This document shows, piece by piece, positions 1 through 8,379 of a stretch of DNA of 21,260 bases. Source of the stretch: Dicyema japonicum (taxonomy: Eukaryota > Dicyemida > Rhombozoa > Dicyemidae). The notes under the pieces were generated by a model. The model searched no databases. It was not told where the DNA came from and was given only the letters and a program-made list of their open reading frames with translations. The first letter of the stretch is position 1, and each line of letters starts with the position of its first letter. A program made the position numbers and the translations under genes. The stretch is from assembly GCA_011109175.1 (NCBI GenBank), contig RDEW01000180.1, positions 1-21,260 of the forward strand. The letters run 5' to 3'.

Positions 1-340
1 TTTTTGTTGAACTAGTTATGCTAGAATTTTCAATTATAATAATATAAACTGATTAAATATGGTATTAAAATATATTAACTTCAGTTGTAGTCGTGCTATA
101 AAGTGTTGTTGAATATCCTAATGATAATAATATATAATAATAAAAATATCTATAAAACAACGATGATTTCCAAATACAGGTTCAAATTGTCCTTTATTTA
201 ATTCTCTAAAACGGCAAGTAGTGTCTTCAAGAATTATAAAAAATAACCCATTTCGGAAAATGATGTAAAAATATCTCTTTGGAATTGAACTATTTGAACT
301 TTTAAATAAAAGATGTTGAGAAGTGAATAATCATCAAATT
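1..340. repeat. Degenerate dispersed repeat, copy A
   Basis: This stretch matches 1192-1640 over most of its length with many substitutions and small gaps. Shared blocks include the start (TTATGCT followed by an AT-rich run), GAATATCCTAATGATAATAA near 111, AAATGATGTAAA near 258 and GAATTGAACTATTTG near 284. Copy A is cut by the window edge. It lacks about 110 bases that copy B carries as an internal partial duplication. No transposase or terminal repeat is visible, so this may be a duplicated gene segment (see the exon-like units) rather than a mobile element. Confidence 0.75.
79..117 (-). other. Ser/Thr-rich micro-exon-like unit in repeat copy A
   Basis: Read on the minus strand, an AT-rich tract ending ATTAG is followed by 39 bases encoding, with two leading bases left over, YSTTLYSTTTTE and one trailing base. 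Both edges therefore have phase 1, and the unit could be added or skipped without changing frame. The position that should be a splice donor reads TTAATA, where the unit at 1263-1298 has GTAAGA, so the donor looks eroded. The composition resembles mucin-type Ser/Thr-rich extracellular proteins; no specific gene is recognised. It may be a dead exon. Confidence 0.35.
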
Positions 341-1190
341 CTACAAATCCCGATGAACTTGATATGAATTATATGTCATTTACGGATATCCTCTCTGATC
401 TCAAAGGCTCGTTTATGATTTTTTTGTGATGATTGGAATGCTAAAGTGGGACAATCTTCATGGAAAGAACCCTGTAATGGGTAGACATGGCAGGGGGAAG
501 AGGAACATGTCAAAAAAACGAAACATACAAGGGGGATGAAGAATAAAACCTGTATAGGTAGACATGCCAGGGGGGAGAAAGAAGAAACAACTAAGTCACT
601 AAAAATAATCGTCTGGATATTCTTCCTATAATAACTGTCCATTAATTTGATTCACTTTAATTGTTAGTTAGTTGATAAGTTTTAAGCCCATGCTTCGTTC
701 TTTCTCTATTTCCTCAATAGAGCGGTGTCAAGTTTCAAAAAAGGCTTTAAAAAATCATTTGTTTTCACAGATAACATTGAATCATTATTTGAATAGTTAT
801 CCACAATTGTGGTTTCTTGATTGTATGTGGACTTAGTAGGATTTAATTAATTGAACTGCGATCGTAGTAACTGTTTACGTTTGAATTGATTGTTAAATAC
901 TAAATTCTTTCTCAGTAATTCTATGCAAGAACCTTAAAACTATTATTTTTTAAGTGGCTAGTATGATTTTTCAGTGAATACCTAAGATTTCCTAAATTCC
1001 TACATTTAATTGATATTATATCTTTTTTAAATGTGGAAACCATGAACCAAGTTAGATATCTGTTAGTTTACGTTAAATTATTATGTTAACTAAATCCATC
1101 CAGTACGAGGAATGTTACTGTTCCACAGGACGAGAAACGGAAGAAGTACTAAATTTTCGGGCATGCGTGCTTACTATCAAATCAGAGTCA
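341..1190. other. AT-rich spacer without a recognised gene
   Basis: No convincing coding frame was found. The 88-codon minus-strand frame at 376-642 has no family features I recognise and includes a low-complexity hydrophobic run. The only structure seen is an imperfect direct repeat of about 38 bases (471-508 and 549-588) sharing the core GGTAGACATG and a following run of G. The segment separates the two copies of the 340-base repeat. Confidence 0.5.
471..588. repeat. Imperfect direct repeat pair, about 38 bases each
   Basis: Two copies (471-508 and 549-588) begin CCTGTA, share GGTAGACATG, continue with a G-run and then a purine-rich tail of AGAAGAAAC type. They lie about 78 bases apart. 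This looks like local duplication in a purine-rich stretch; no function is evident. Confidence 0.6.
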
Positions 1191-1262
1191 ATTTTTGAAC
1201 TTGTTATGCTCGAATCTCAATAAAATAATAAATTGATTAGATATGGAATTAAAATATCTTAC

Positions 1263-1298
1263 CTGCAGTTGTAGTGGGAGAAGTTGTAGTTTTCACAT
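1263..1298 (-). other. Ser/Thr-rich micro-exon-like unit with intact splice signals
   Basis: On the minus strand a T-rich tract ends in TTTTTTCACAG, a good 3' splice site. It is followed by 36 bases and then GTAAGAT, a good 5' splice site. With two leading bases left over, the 36 bases read VKTTTSPTTTA plus one trailing base: a symmetric phase 1-1 exon. It is the best preserved of three related units (79-117, 1263-1298, 1363-1401), all with lengths divisible by three. A mucin-like or glycosylated linker exon is an inference from composition only. No start, stop or neighbouring constant exon is visible in the window. Confidence 0.45.
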
Positions 1299-1362
1299 CT
1301 GTGAAAAAACAAAATACATAATTATATGAATTGATTAAACATGGAATTCAAATGTATATTAT

Positions 1363-1401
1363 TTTTAGTTGTAGTCGTGGTAGAAGATGAAGTTGAATAT
1401 C
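1363..1401 (-). other. Ser/Thr-rich micro-exon-like unit, donor eroded
   Basis: The minus strand reads an AT-rich tract ending ATTAG, then 39 bases encoding YSTSSSTTTTTK in the same phase as the other two units. The donor position reads ATAATA instead of GTAAGA. The putative intron to the next unit (1299-1362) is about 64 bases and ends in the T-rich tract and CACAG of that unit. The frame stays open through this unit on the minus strand from 1675 to 1322, but the upstream part of that frame does not look like a protein. Confidence 0.35.
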
Positions 1402-1675
1402 CTAATGATAATAAAATATATTTATATAATATCAATAAAACAACGTGACTACCAATGACCGGTATAAATTGTACGTTATTTAAATCTCTAGAACAGCAAA
1501 GTAGTGGCTTTAAATAATTATGAAAATAACCCCTTTCTGAAAATGATGTAAATATAATTCTCTCGAATTGAACTATTTGGTAGTTTAAAGTAAAAGATGC
1601 TGAGAAGTATATCACCATAAAATTGTTGAATATGATAGCATTTATAGAAATTTCTTTGTCAAATTTTTCATCCAC

Positions 1676-2980
1676 AAAAATAGACTCATAATATCAACGC
1701 CATCTGTTTAAGGCAAAATACAAACCATTACTAACATATAATTTTTTCTAGAATATTATAATAATTAATCTTTTCTAATAATGAATTCCAACTCTAATAT
1801 TTCCTTTTTGAAAAAAAGATTTTGAATAGATTATTTCCTAACTATATAGAGGTAAACCTGATTCGTTAAAAATTGAATAAATCGTGTCTACTATCATCAC
1901 ATACATTTACAATTCCATCAAGTGTAAGCATCAAATCAAATTACCCCGCACTAAATATAATAGTATAGTCGGTATTCACATGTATGTAAAATATTTGAAC
2001 TGGATGATTTTCATCTCTAAAAGAAGTGAATCCAAGTCCAACCAAACTAAAAAAAAGCTCAATTCCTATAAAATTATTTAATTTTAACAAACCTCCAATC
2101 ATTAAGTTCATTGATTAAATGGTAATTATTAACGAATAATTTATTAAAGAATTATAAAAATAAATTTAATTTATATAAAAATAATTTAATAAAAATAATT
2201 ATTTTTTTGATATTAAAGAAAAGTAATATATGTAAATTATAAATTCATATTTCTGAATTTTTTTCTTTGTTCAACTAAAAAAATTATTTGGCCGACCTGT
2301 CTTTGGTGGCTCCAAGTACCAGGGTGCTATAAAAGGATTTTGTGTTACGACAGCTTTAAAGAGATGTTTTCTTTCTTTTCCTTGGTCTCAAATATTTTTT
2401 TATATAATGTTGAAAACTCTTTTGCTTCTACCTCGTAATTAAATACATTTAATTAGTCGTTAACTTTTTTTGTGTTTCCGAGGTTAATAAATGATAGGAG
2501 CACAGAAGAGTGAACCCAGAACGGTCCAATGACTCTTCCAAAACAATATCCTTACCATTAATTCCAAACGTACAATTAATTCCCAATTGACGCTTTGTAA
2601 TAAAATCTTAAGATTCTGTTCTCTATAAAATCCAATTAGCTTTTCATAGACTGCGAGAAAAAAGAGATTATGCCAGATAAACGTATTCGATGCTTAATAA
2701 ACGAACATTTCAATCAAGACATTTACGATTTTGTCACATTAATAGCTCTTTTTGCGTGGTCGGATCCTAGTAAAATTGGTACAAAAAATGAAAGGGCCCC
2801 GTTATGCGAACGTAATTTTTTAAAACATTCAGCTGAGCCTAGGTACTTAACGCGTTTTCTATGCATACATATTTTGTGCAATCCTGTAATTCAGTGAGTA
2901 ATGCTAAAAAAGATAAATTGTTTGGAAATCTTAAAGTCAAGAGAAGAGCATTACTGTATTCTTTAGGAATGTCTATTGGA
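1676..2980. other. AT-rich region without a recognised gene
   Basis: 1676-2280 is almost entirely A/T with short homopolymers and no coding signal. 2281-2640 is less AT-rich and has a TATAAAAG at about 2328, but no gene follows it closely. The 75-codon plus-strand frame at 2670-2897 precedes the Tc1-type relic and could be its decayed N-terminal region. I see no helix-turn-helix or other transposase motif in it, so it is not called. Confidence 0.5.
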
Positions 2981-3405
2981 CGGTGCTATTCATAGGAACT
3001 TTCGTGGATTTAAGGACCACATGGGAAGCTGTACTAAACAATTTGTAAAAATTTCTAGTTTACCCATTCAATATTGACCGACATATGATATTTACAAATT
3101 CTCCTGTTGTTGTGATGGATCATGTTAGATTTCATCATTGTGATGAAATTAAAGATTTCTTTATTAGGAAAAGTGTCAAAACATTTTATTCACCCCCTTA
3201 TTCACCTGACTTGAACCCAATTGAAAACTTTTTTTCTTGTGTGAAATCTCGTCTAAATGTAATTAGACCAAGAGCAACTGTAAGATGAGAATTACTAACA
3301 ACTATCGGATTTGTTATGAGTGGTATCGAAACCGAGAATTTGTCCTCATATTACAACAGTTTTTGGGAAAGGGTAAATGGAATTAATAACAGATTAATTG
3401 AATAA
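2981..3405 (+). pseudogene. Tc1/IS630-type transposase relic, catalytic C-terminal half
   Basis: The frame from 3085 carries VVVMDHVRFHH, the second catalytic Asp block, and PPYSPDLNPIEN, the block with the last catalytic Glu. Exactly 34 residues lie between that Asp and Glu, the DD34E spacing of Tc1-like DDE transposases (established for the family). Upstream, a piece containing GAIHRNFRGF in another frame fits the stretch before the second Asp, so at least one frameshift lies near 3060-3080. A TGA at 3286-3288 interrupts the frame, which then continues to a TAA at 3403. The first catalytic Asp and the DNA-binding N-terminus are not recognisable. The gene is dead; a 21-base tandem array follows at 3457. 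Confidence 0.8.
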
Positions 3406-3456
3406 AATACTTTTTTCCTAAATTATTTATTAGTATAATATATATAACTTGGACAT

Positions 3457-3531
3457 CATTTATGGGAATTGGGTCAACATTTATGGGAATTGGGTCAACA
3501 TTTATGGGAATTGGGTCAACATTTATGGGAT
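3457..3531. repeat. 21-base tandem repeat, about 3.5 copies
   Basis: Three identical 21-base units start at 3457, 3478 and 3499 (core CATTTATGGGAATTGGG), followed by a partial fourth at 3520 that diverges after TTTATGGGA. The units are perfect, in contrast to the decayed transposase that ends about 50 bases upstream, so the array is recent or kept uniform by slippage. It may derive from the element's terminal region, but no inverted partner was found upstream. Confidence 0.9.
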
Positions 3532-3539
3532 TTAGTGTA

Positions 3540-4119
3540 TTTGGTTAATCAAACTAAGTCTTTATTACTTTCATAAATGCTTGATATAAATTTTCTGAAT
3601 CTCATGAAGCTTTCAAATTATACATAAGCTAAGTGTTCGCTGTTGGTTATTTTAGCGAATCTTGCTCGCCACCCTAATAGAATAGCCATGTAGTAGGGGT
3701 AGCCGATATTTGGGCTTTTTTTTATTTTATCTTTTTTAACAATAAGATAAAGCTTGAGTGATTGCTGGAATTTAAACAAATAACTTGATTCGATAATCTT
3801 TTCGATATTTTAAATATTTTGGTAATATTATGTCACAGGCGCTACGCGTTACCGAGCGCTACGCGTTACATAATGCTCAAATTTACAATTTCAAGCATTT
3901 TTTATAAAACTTTACACATGTCTTTCTCATTTATTATATTTAAAATTAAAAAAATTATAATTTAATTATTTTTGGAAGGCGCAACAGTTTTTAACTTTTA
4001 AATAGCATAATACAGGCGTGTTTTATAAAGTTAAGCGTATGGATCCGTGTTTCGTTAAAACAACCCATGAATAAATTGATATAATGAAAATAATGAAGAA
4101 GAAGGGGACCGTCGATCTA
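3540..4119. other. Non-coding spacer around a GC-rich island
   Basis: The spacer is mostly AT-rich with no coding signal. It holds the compact GC-rich repeat at 3827-3874, described separately. Nothing else was recognised. Confidence 0.5.
3827..3874. repeat. GC-rich direct repeat enclosed by a perfect 7-base inverted repeat
   Basis: ATTATGT (3827-3833) and ACATAAT (3868-3874) are exact reverse complements. Between them lie two exact copies of GCGCTACGCGTTAC (3839-3852 and 3856-3869), so the repeat period is 17 bases. Each copy contains the palindrome ACGCGT. The right copy overlaps the right arm of the inverted repeat by two bases. The CpG-rich block is out of character with its very AT-rich surroundings. 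It could be a short palindromic element, a transposon terminus or a protein-binding site; I cannot decide. Confidence 0.7.
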
Positions 4120-4474
4120 ATGACAAGACAAAAAATACCGATTAACTCAAAAGTCAAAGAATTTTTAATCCATCAATGGGAGGTTATACCTTAAAGACAC
4201 ATATGGAAACCACAAAATTGTCTTCTTCTCTGATAATCATGAAGAGATGGAATTATTGGCCTCGCAAATTCATAAAGTGACCCATTGTGGACACAACACA
4301 TTGGAACAATATTGCAATGAAAAATATTTTTCGTGAAAAGAAAAATTATTCGGAAAGTGGTGTCAGAATGTGATCGAACGCTTCAATCAGACAATCACAA
4401 GATCGCTATCTATTATGATGCCCGAAGATAAATGTTGGACTAAAAACATAAAGAAAGCAGTAGGAGTGGAATGA
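4120..4474 (+). pseudogene. LTR-retrotransposon (Gypsy-type) integrase relic
   Basis: Two frames are needed. The first (ATG at 4120) holds a basic stretch with INSKVKEFL. The second (from about 4172) holds INGRLYLKD, then SQIHKVTHCGHNTLEQY, which resembles the start of the His-His-Cys-Cys zinc-binding domain preceding integrase cores. The frame meets a TGA at 4334, then continues with NVIERFNQTITRSLS, the block with the last catalytic Glu of a retroviral-type integrase. Most of the core with both catalytic Asp residues is therefore missing between the zinc-binding part and the Glu block, an internal deletion. The frame ends at a TGA at 4472. No gag, protease, reverse transcriptase or LTR pair was found nearby. 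Confidence 0.7.
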
Positions 4475-4674
4475 TGTATGAAGTGGACATGATGTTAATG
4501 GTAATTGATTCAATACACGACAATAGAACGAGCGAAAATTCGACCAAATCGCACATATTGACGGAGTCTTCCGTTAGATATCGGAGTGTATCTCCAACTT
4601 CCGGCTTGAGGAATACTCACGGAAGCAAGCCAAACTGGCTCAGACTCAAAAAACTTGGAATCACAGCTCTATAG

Positions 4675-5430
4675 ACATTTCTCTCCCTGTATATCTCTTG
4701 TCGCTATTGGCTTGTAACATCCCTGTCAATAAAATTCTACACTCCCTCCCTGAATTCTCTCCATACCAGGACGTCGTTCATGCTCACGAGACTTGGAGCC
4801 GTACCTATTAGTTTTCCCGACCTTCCATGATCATTACAAAAACACATATGAAACGCATCAAAAAATAATTAACGATGAACAATTTTTGCATGATCTTAAT
4901 TTTAAATTAATAAAAAAACTTTAACAAATGGACTTAACCAGGAGGTGCGAACTTTGCGGTTGCTAGAGGATTCGAGCTTCCTCCAAAATTATCATAAAAA
5001 GGTATAAAAGAGGTTGAATTACAAGAAAAATCTCCAAAACAAGCTGATATTTGTTTTTTAAATTCCCTTCTGCACACACACTCCCATGGCTTCAAATTAC
5101 GCACAACTCCTTGTATAATTCTGTCTTGCTTTGAACCTTAAATAAAGAACCTAGCAGATCACTCAGGAGCATTCTCAAAATTTGACAAAAACAGTCAGAA
5201 AAAAACCGGGGTTCCCAGGGGAGTAGTATATCACGAAAAACTGACACCTATTGCCTCAATTTGAAAAATATGAAAACTCAATTGAATCGCCATAGACTGG
5301 GAAACGTTTCTCAGAATCTAAAGGGAACCGAAAATTCCACGATCTTAGTAAATTTCTGACAAAATACTTGGAAAACTACGAATATTATTAACACATTCAA
5401 TAAGCCCGCACTCCTCATTAAGGGGATAAC
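4675..5430. other. Non-coding region without a recognised gene
   Basis: The sequence is AT-rich with scattered pyrimidine-rich tracts near 4730-4760 and AATAAA-type signals near 4725 and 5140. A long terminal repeat of the integrase relic could lie here, but I found no second copy to define one. The plus-strand frame at 4471-4674 just upstream may be further decayed integrase; it has no motif I trust. Confidence 0.45.
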
Positions 5431-5706
5431 ACTCTAAGCAGAAGTTCCAAACTTTTTTTCACACGTCTCCCTTATAAAATATACAATCTTGCGCCTCCCT
5501 TCATATTCAATTATATTATACATATTTTTAGCAGAAACAATCTTTTTAACAAAAAAAGTTAGTTTTTTCATTATTGACACAAAGTTTTTTAAATCTCGGT
5601 GTCATTGAGGAGAGTGCTAGTCGTAGCACATTATGCACAAATAAATGAGTTCGATGTTTAGATTTCATTGCATCTAGTGTTTCGCATAAGTATGAGGTAA
5701 CAAATG

Positions 5707-6170
5707 GCAACAAAACTTTGATCTTTAGTTATGTCAGGCGCAAGGGAACCAGACGTCTCAACGGCGAGTGGAACAAACAAAAAATCCTTGGACCGGAGCG
5801 CGTTCTGTTTCCGTTTCATCTTCTCGCCTTCTCAGCGTCAGAACAGGCTTCAGAGGCACTCTGGACTAGGTTGCAAGAGGCAAATGTGTCGGTGCAGGTA
5901 ACGTCCCAGACAAGAGGTTTCCCGGCTTCAAAAGAAGATTGTCATCTCATCTGGTTGTTTCCCGTCCCGCCTGCAAAGGCCGACAGGTTCGAGCATGGAG
6001 GGGTGTCCGACGGCGTCCAAAGCTCGCCTAACGACTTTGTTCAATGCCATGTGTCTGGGAAATCTGCCTGCACTCTTCCTGCAGGAGAGAGGTTGTAGGC
6101 CAAAACAGTCGATCTTGTCTCCACATCGGCACGCATGTGGAACACAGACTTTTAATCCCAGTCGCAATGA
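5707..6170 (-). pseudogene. LINE C-terminal relic: zinc knuckle plus restriction-like endonuclease region
   Basis: On the minus strand the frame from 6167 reads through a Cys-rich block (ACRCG, then DCFGLQPLSC), SAGRFPRHMALN and a DGKQPDEMT block. After a frameshift near 5928 it gives GKPLVWDVTCTD, and after another near 5820 FVPLAVETSG. The order Cys-rich knuckle, RH..N, PD, then V.DVT parallels the C-terminal knuckle and restriction-like endonuclease of R2-type LINEs. I also recall a family of invertebrate reverse transcriptases with this SAGR/PRH tail. Gln replaces the knuckle His I expect (GLQPLSC). The segment is distinctly richer in G+C than its surroundings. The reverse transcriptase part is missing here; related RT sequence occurs at 16330-16868. 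Confidence 0.65.
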
Positions 6171-6284
6171 GATCTCAATGCGGACATTAAAAAGTTAAAA
6201 AAATAAATCGTAAGGTTAAATTTTTTTTAATTATTTAAACAAATTATTATTTTACTATTAAATAAATATTAAACAGCATTTAGT

Positions 6285-6342
6285 TTACACGTTTTTTTGT
6301 ATGCCATGTAGTTATTTTTACACGTTTTTTTGTATGCTATGT
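6285..6342. repeat. Tandem duplication of a 25-base unit
   Basis: Copies at 6285-6309 and 6318-6342 share TTACACGTTTTTTTGTATG and differ at one base near the end (C or T before ATGT). The period is 33 bases. They lie in the AT-rich spacer between the LINE fragment and the hAT coding relic. Confidence 0.85.
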
Positions 6343-6429
6343 CTTTACGGACTAAAGCAACATTAATTGTTAACGAATTTCCAAGAGAATTTCAATTACA
6401 TAATAACCATTAGCTATTTTGTAAACTAT

Positions 6430-7640
6430 GCTTAACGACAGTGAAGTGCTCAAAAATCACTTTGTCAACCTTTACAAGTCGTCCAAGCAACATAAAATTT
6501 CCGTTGGTAAGGATTTTTCGATGATATAGATAGATCGTTTGACAACATTTAGCCAACAAAAATTAAATGAATCTGATGTAGGAAACTGGGATTTGAAGGT
6601 GACTAAGGCTCTTCTGAAATATGGCGTTCCGCTTAGCAAATTATCAATGCCTTTGTTCATTGATCTTTTCAAAAGAAACCAAATTTCCCTTCCTTCGCCA
6701 TCGCAAGCTAGGAACTGTGCCAAAATACAAATGAATACATAGCTTCGTTCAAGAAGATATTCAAGTATTTCATCAAATTTTATTTTCTAGTCAATTGAGT
6801 CTGCACCTACAAAAATATTATAGCACAGATTGTTGATGATCCGAAATATAATGGTTGAACAGGATAATTTTATGCTTCTTATATCTGATGATGCAATGTA
6901 TATGACAGTCGGTATTGTTTTAATTCATTTATGATTTACTGGAAAAAAATTTATGTCCTAATCTTTTCATGTCAATTGCGTCCACCATATTTTGCATATT
7001 GTTCAATGGAGGTCAGAAAATCGTATCCAGAAGTAGATGATGTGATAGCTAGCGTTCAAGCTTTATTAGGAAGAACCAAAAGCGAAAATTGTTGTTTTCG
7101 AAATTGGAATTCCTCCCAAAGTAGTATTGACGAGATGGGTACCTGGTTGAATGCTGCATCTTTTTATTCAAAAAATTTAATTCCAGTGATTAACATTTTT
7201 GAGTTAATTGAGGACGAAGGCATTTTAGTAACTTCTACGAAAATGCATTGAAAAGTGAAAAATAGTACAGAGCCTATGCGCTATTTCGCATAACTATTCA
7301 CATATTCCAGGTTTTTTTTATAGTAATTTATCACATAGAAAAAATATTACAATTTGAAAGTAACGAGTGTACAATAGAGTACGTATATTCGACGCTTAGT
7401 GCAATAGATTTTGAAAGATGAAACAGGGGTCAAACAATATTTGGAGAAGAAAATTTTGGAAAGCGACCTAACTAAAATTATTAATATGAAATGTAAAAAC
7501 CTGTCTTCTGAAGATTATTAGTTCCTTCAAATTGTCAGTCATCCTCGGCATCTATCGAAAGATGTTTTTGCAATTCAAGAGTTTTTTGAAGACAAACAGA
7601 AACTTTTGTACACGAAATCTGGAAAATTACATATTGTCCA
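6430..7640 (+). pseudogene. hAT transposase relic (CGGBP1-like hAT type), first copy
   Basis: A series of short plus-strand pieces follows the order of a hAT transposase. The N-terminal part contains KALLKYGVPLSKL. A catalytic-Asp block, LLISDDAMY, lies near 6880. A stretch EVRKSYPEVDDVIASVQALL leads to TRW at 7130-7138, where one missing base shifts the frame to GTWLNAASFY. A decayed C-terminal dimerisation block is visible near 7540-7630 (SASIERCF, then NRNF and NLENYI in another frame). This order matches a hAT lineage often annotated near CGGBP1 in databases; that naming is from memory. Many stops and frameshifts make it non-functional. A related relic lies at 8380-9177 on the other strand. 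Confidence 0.7.
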
Positions 7641-7859
7641 TTTTCAAAAAATAATCTTTAAAACAACATTTGTTTTTTATTGTTTCGTATCTATATTCTA
7701 CAAGTGTAAATTGATAATAAATAAGAATAAATGTTTTAATTTTAGGTTAAAAATGTTCGCCATAATATCATTCTTTAATTTTTGCACTAATTTTTGTTTT
7801 TGTTAAAATGTTAACTCACTAATTTTAATGAAGGACGTAAGCAATTAAAAATTTTTTTT

Positions 7860-7876
7860 AAGTTTGAGAAACACTG
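7860..7876. repeat. Right terminal inverted repeat of a hAT element
   Basis: AAGTTTGAGAAACACTG reads on the minus strand as CAGTGTTTCTCAAACTT, a typical hAT terminus. It lies about 220 bases after the end of the plus-strand transposase relic, in the correct orientation to be its 3' end. Confidence 0.6.
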
Positions 7877-7884
7877 ATTTAAAT

Positions 7885-8370
7885 GTGACGTCACGTTATC
7901 AAACATTGAAATTGTTCGTATTTTATCTATTAATCTGATCTTTTTTTAAATAAAGTGAAATTTCGTTCTTTTCATATTCATATCACATAAATCATCAATT
8001 TAATATTTATTAGTTAACTGCCTTTTTTAATAAAATTAAATTTGTCTTAAAATTCATTTTTGCCGTCTTGGATATATTAATACTCCACTTTACGAAGAGC
8101 CATATTAGCCATAGCTTCTACCAGACATGACATCAAAGAACAGTTGTGATAACTAATCGTAGAAAGAGAACTAAGGATTGTTTTCTTTTTTTTTCTTTTT
8201 GTTGGTTGTGAGTCCTTTTAGACGATCCGGATCCGCAGTGAGATGTTCACTGTAAATCGGAAATTTTCACCAAACAATTGACTTTATTGACCTTAAAATT
8301 TCGAAATTTTGACCTTTTTTGACTTTATGATAAATTTATCTAAAAAATAATTTTTAATATAAATAAACAA
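7885..8370. other. AT-rich spacer between two hAT relics
   Basis: No coding signal was seen. TTGACTTTATTGACC at about 8278 has a near copy at about 9190 on the same strand, just outside the two ends of the second hAT relic. The pair could be remnants of that element's subterminal sequence or a short dispersed repeat. Confidence 0.4.
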
Positions 8371-8379
8371 ATCAAAATC

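Larger units (their letters stand above)
1192..1640. repeat. Degenerate dispersed repeat, copy B with internal duplication
   Basis: This is the second copy of the repeat seen at 1-340. The first part (1192-1298) matches the start of copy A. The second part (about 1322-1640) starts again with a similar AATTGATTAAACATGGAATT block and then follows copy A to its end. Copy B therefore holds two exon-like units where copy A holds one, consistent with a tandem duplication of an exon-intron module of roughly 100 bases. Divergence between copies is clearly more than a few per cent, so the duplication is old. Confidence 0.75.
5439..7876 (+). mobile_element. Probable hAT relic, outer limits inferred
   Basis: The left end CAGAAGTTCCAAACTTT at 5439 and the right end AAGTTTGAGAAACACTG at 7860-7876 are approximate inverted repeats with the CAG..CTG ends and TTCYCAAACTT-like core common in hAT elements. 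A hAT transposase relic in the right orientation lies between them (6430-7640). The LINE fragment at 5707-6170 would be a later nested insertion. The 8-base flanks (5431-5438 and 7877-7884) agree at only about half of positions, so the target duplication is eroded or the pairing is wrong. The right end is better supported than the left. Confidence 0.4.

Noticed and set aside
2670-2897. 75-codon plus-strand frame just upstream of the Tc1-type relic.
   Set aside because: No helix-turn-helix or catalytic motif is visible and the length is within chance range. It may be a decayed N-terminus but cannot be supported.
5718-6198. Two plus-strand open frames (126 and 67 codons) over the LINE fragment.
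   Set aside because: They are shadows of the minus-strand LINE coding sequence, which carries the recognisable motifs.
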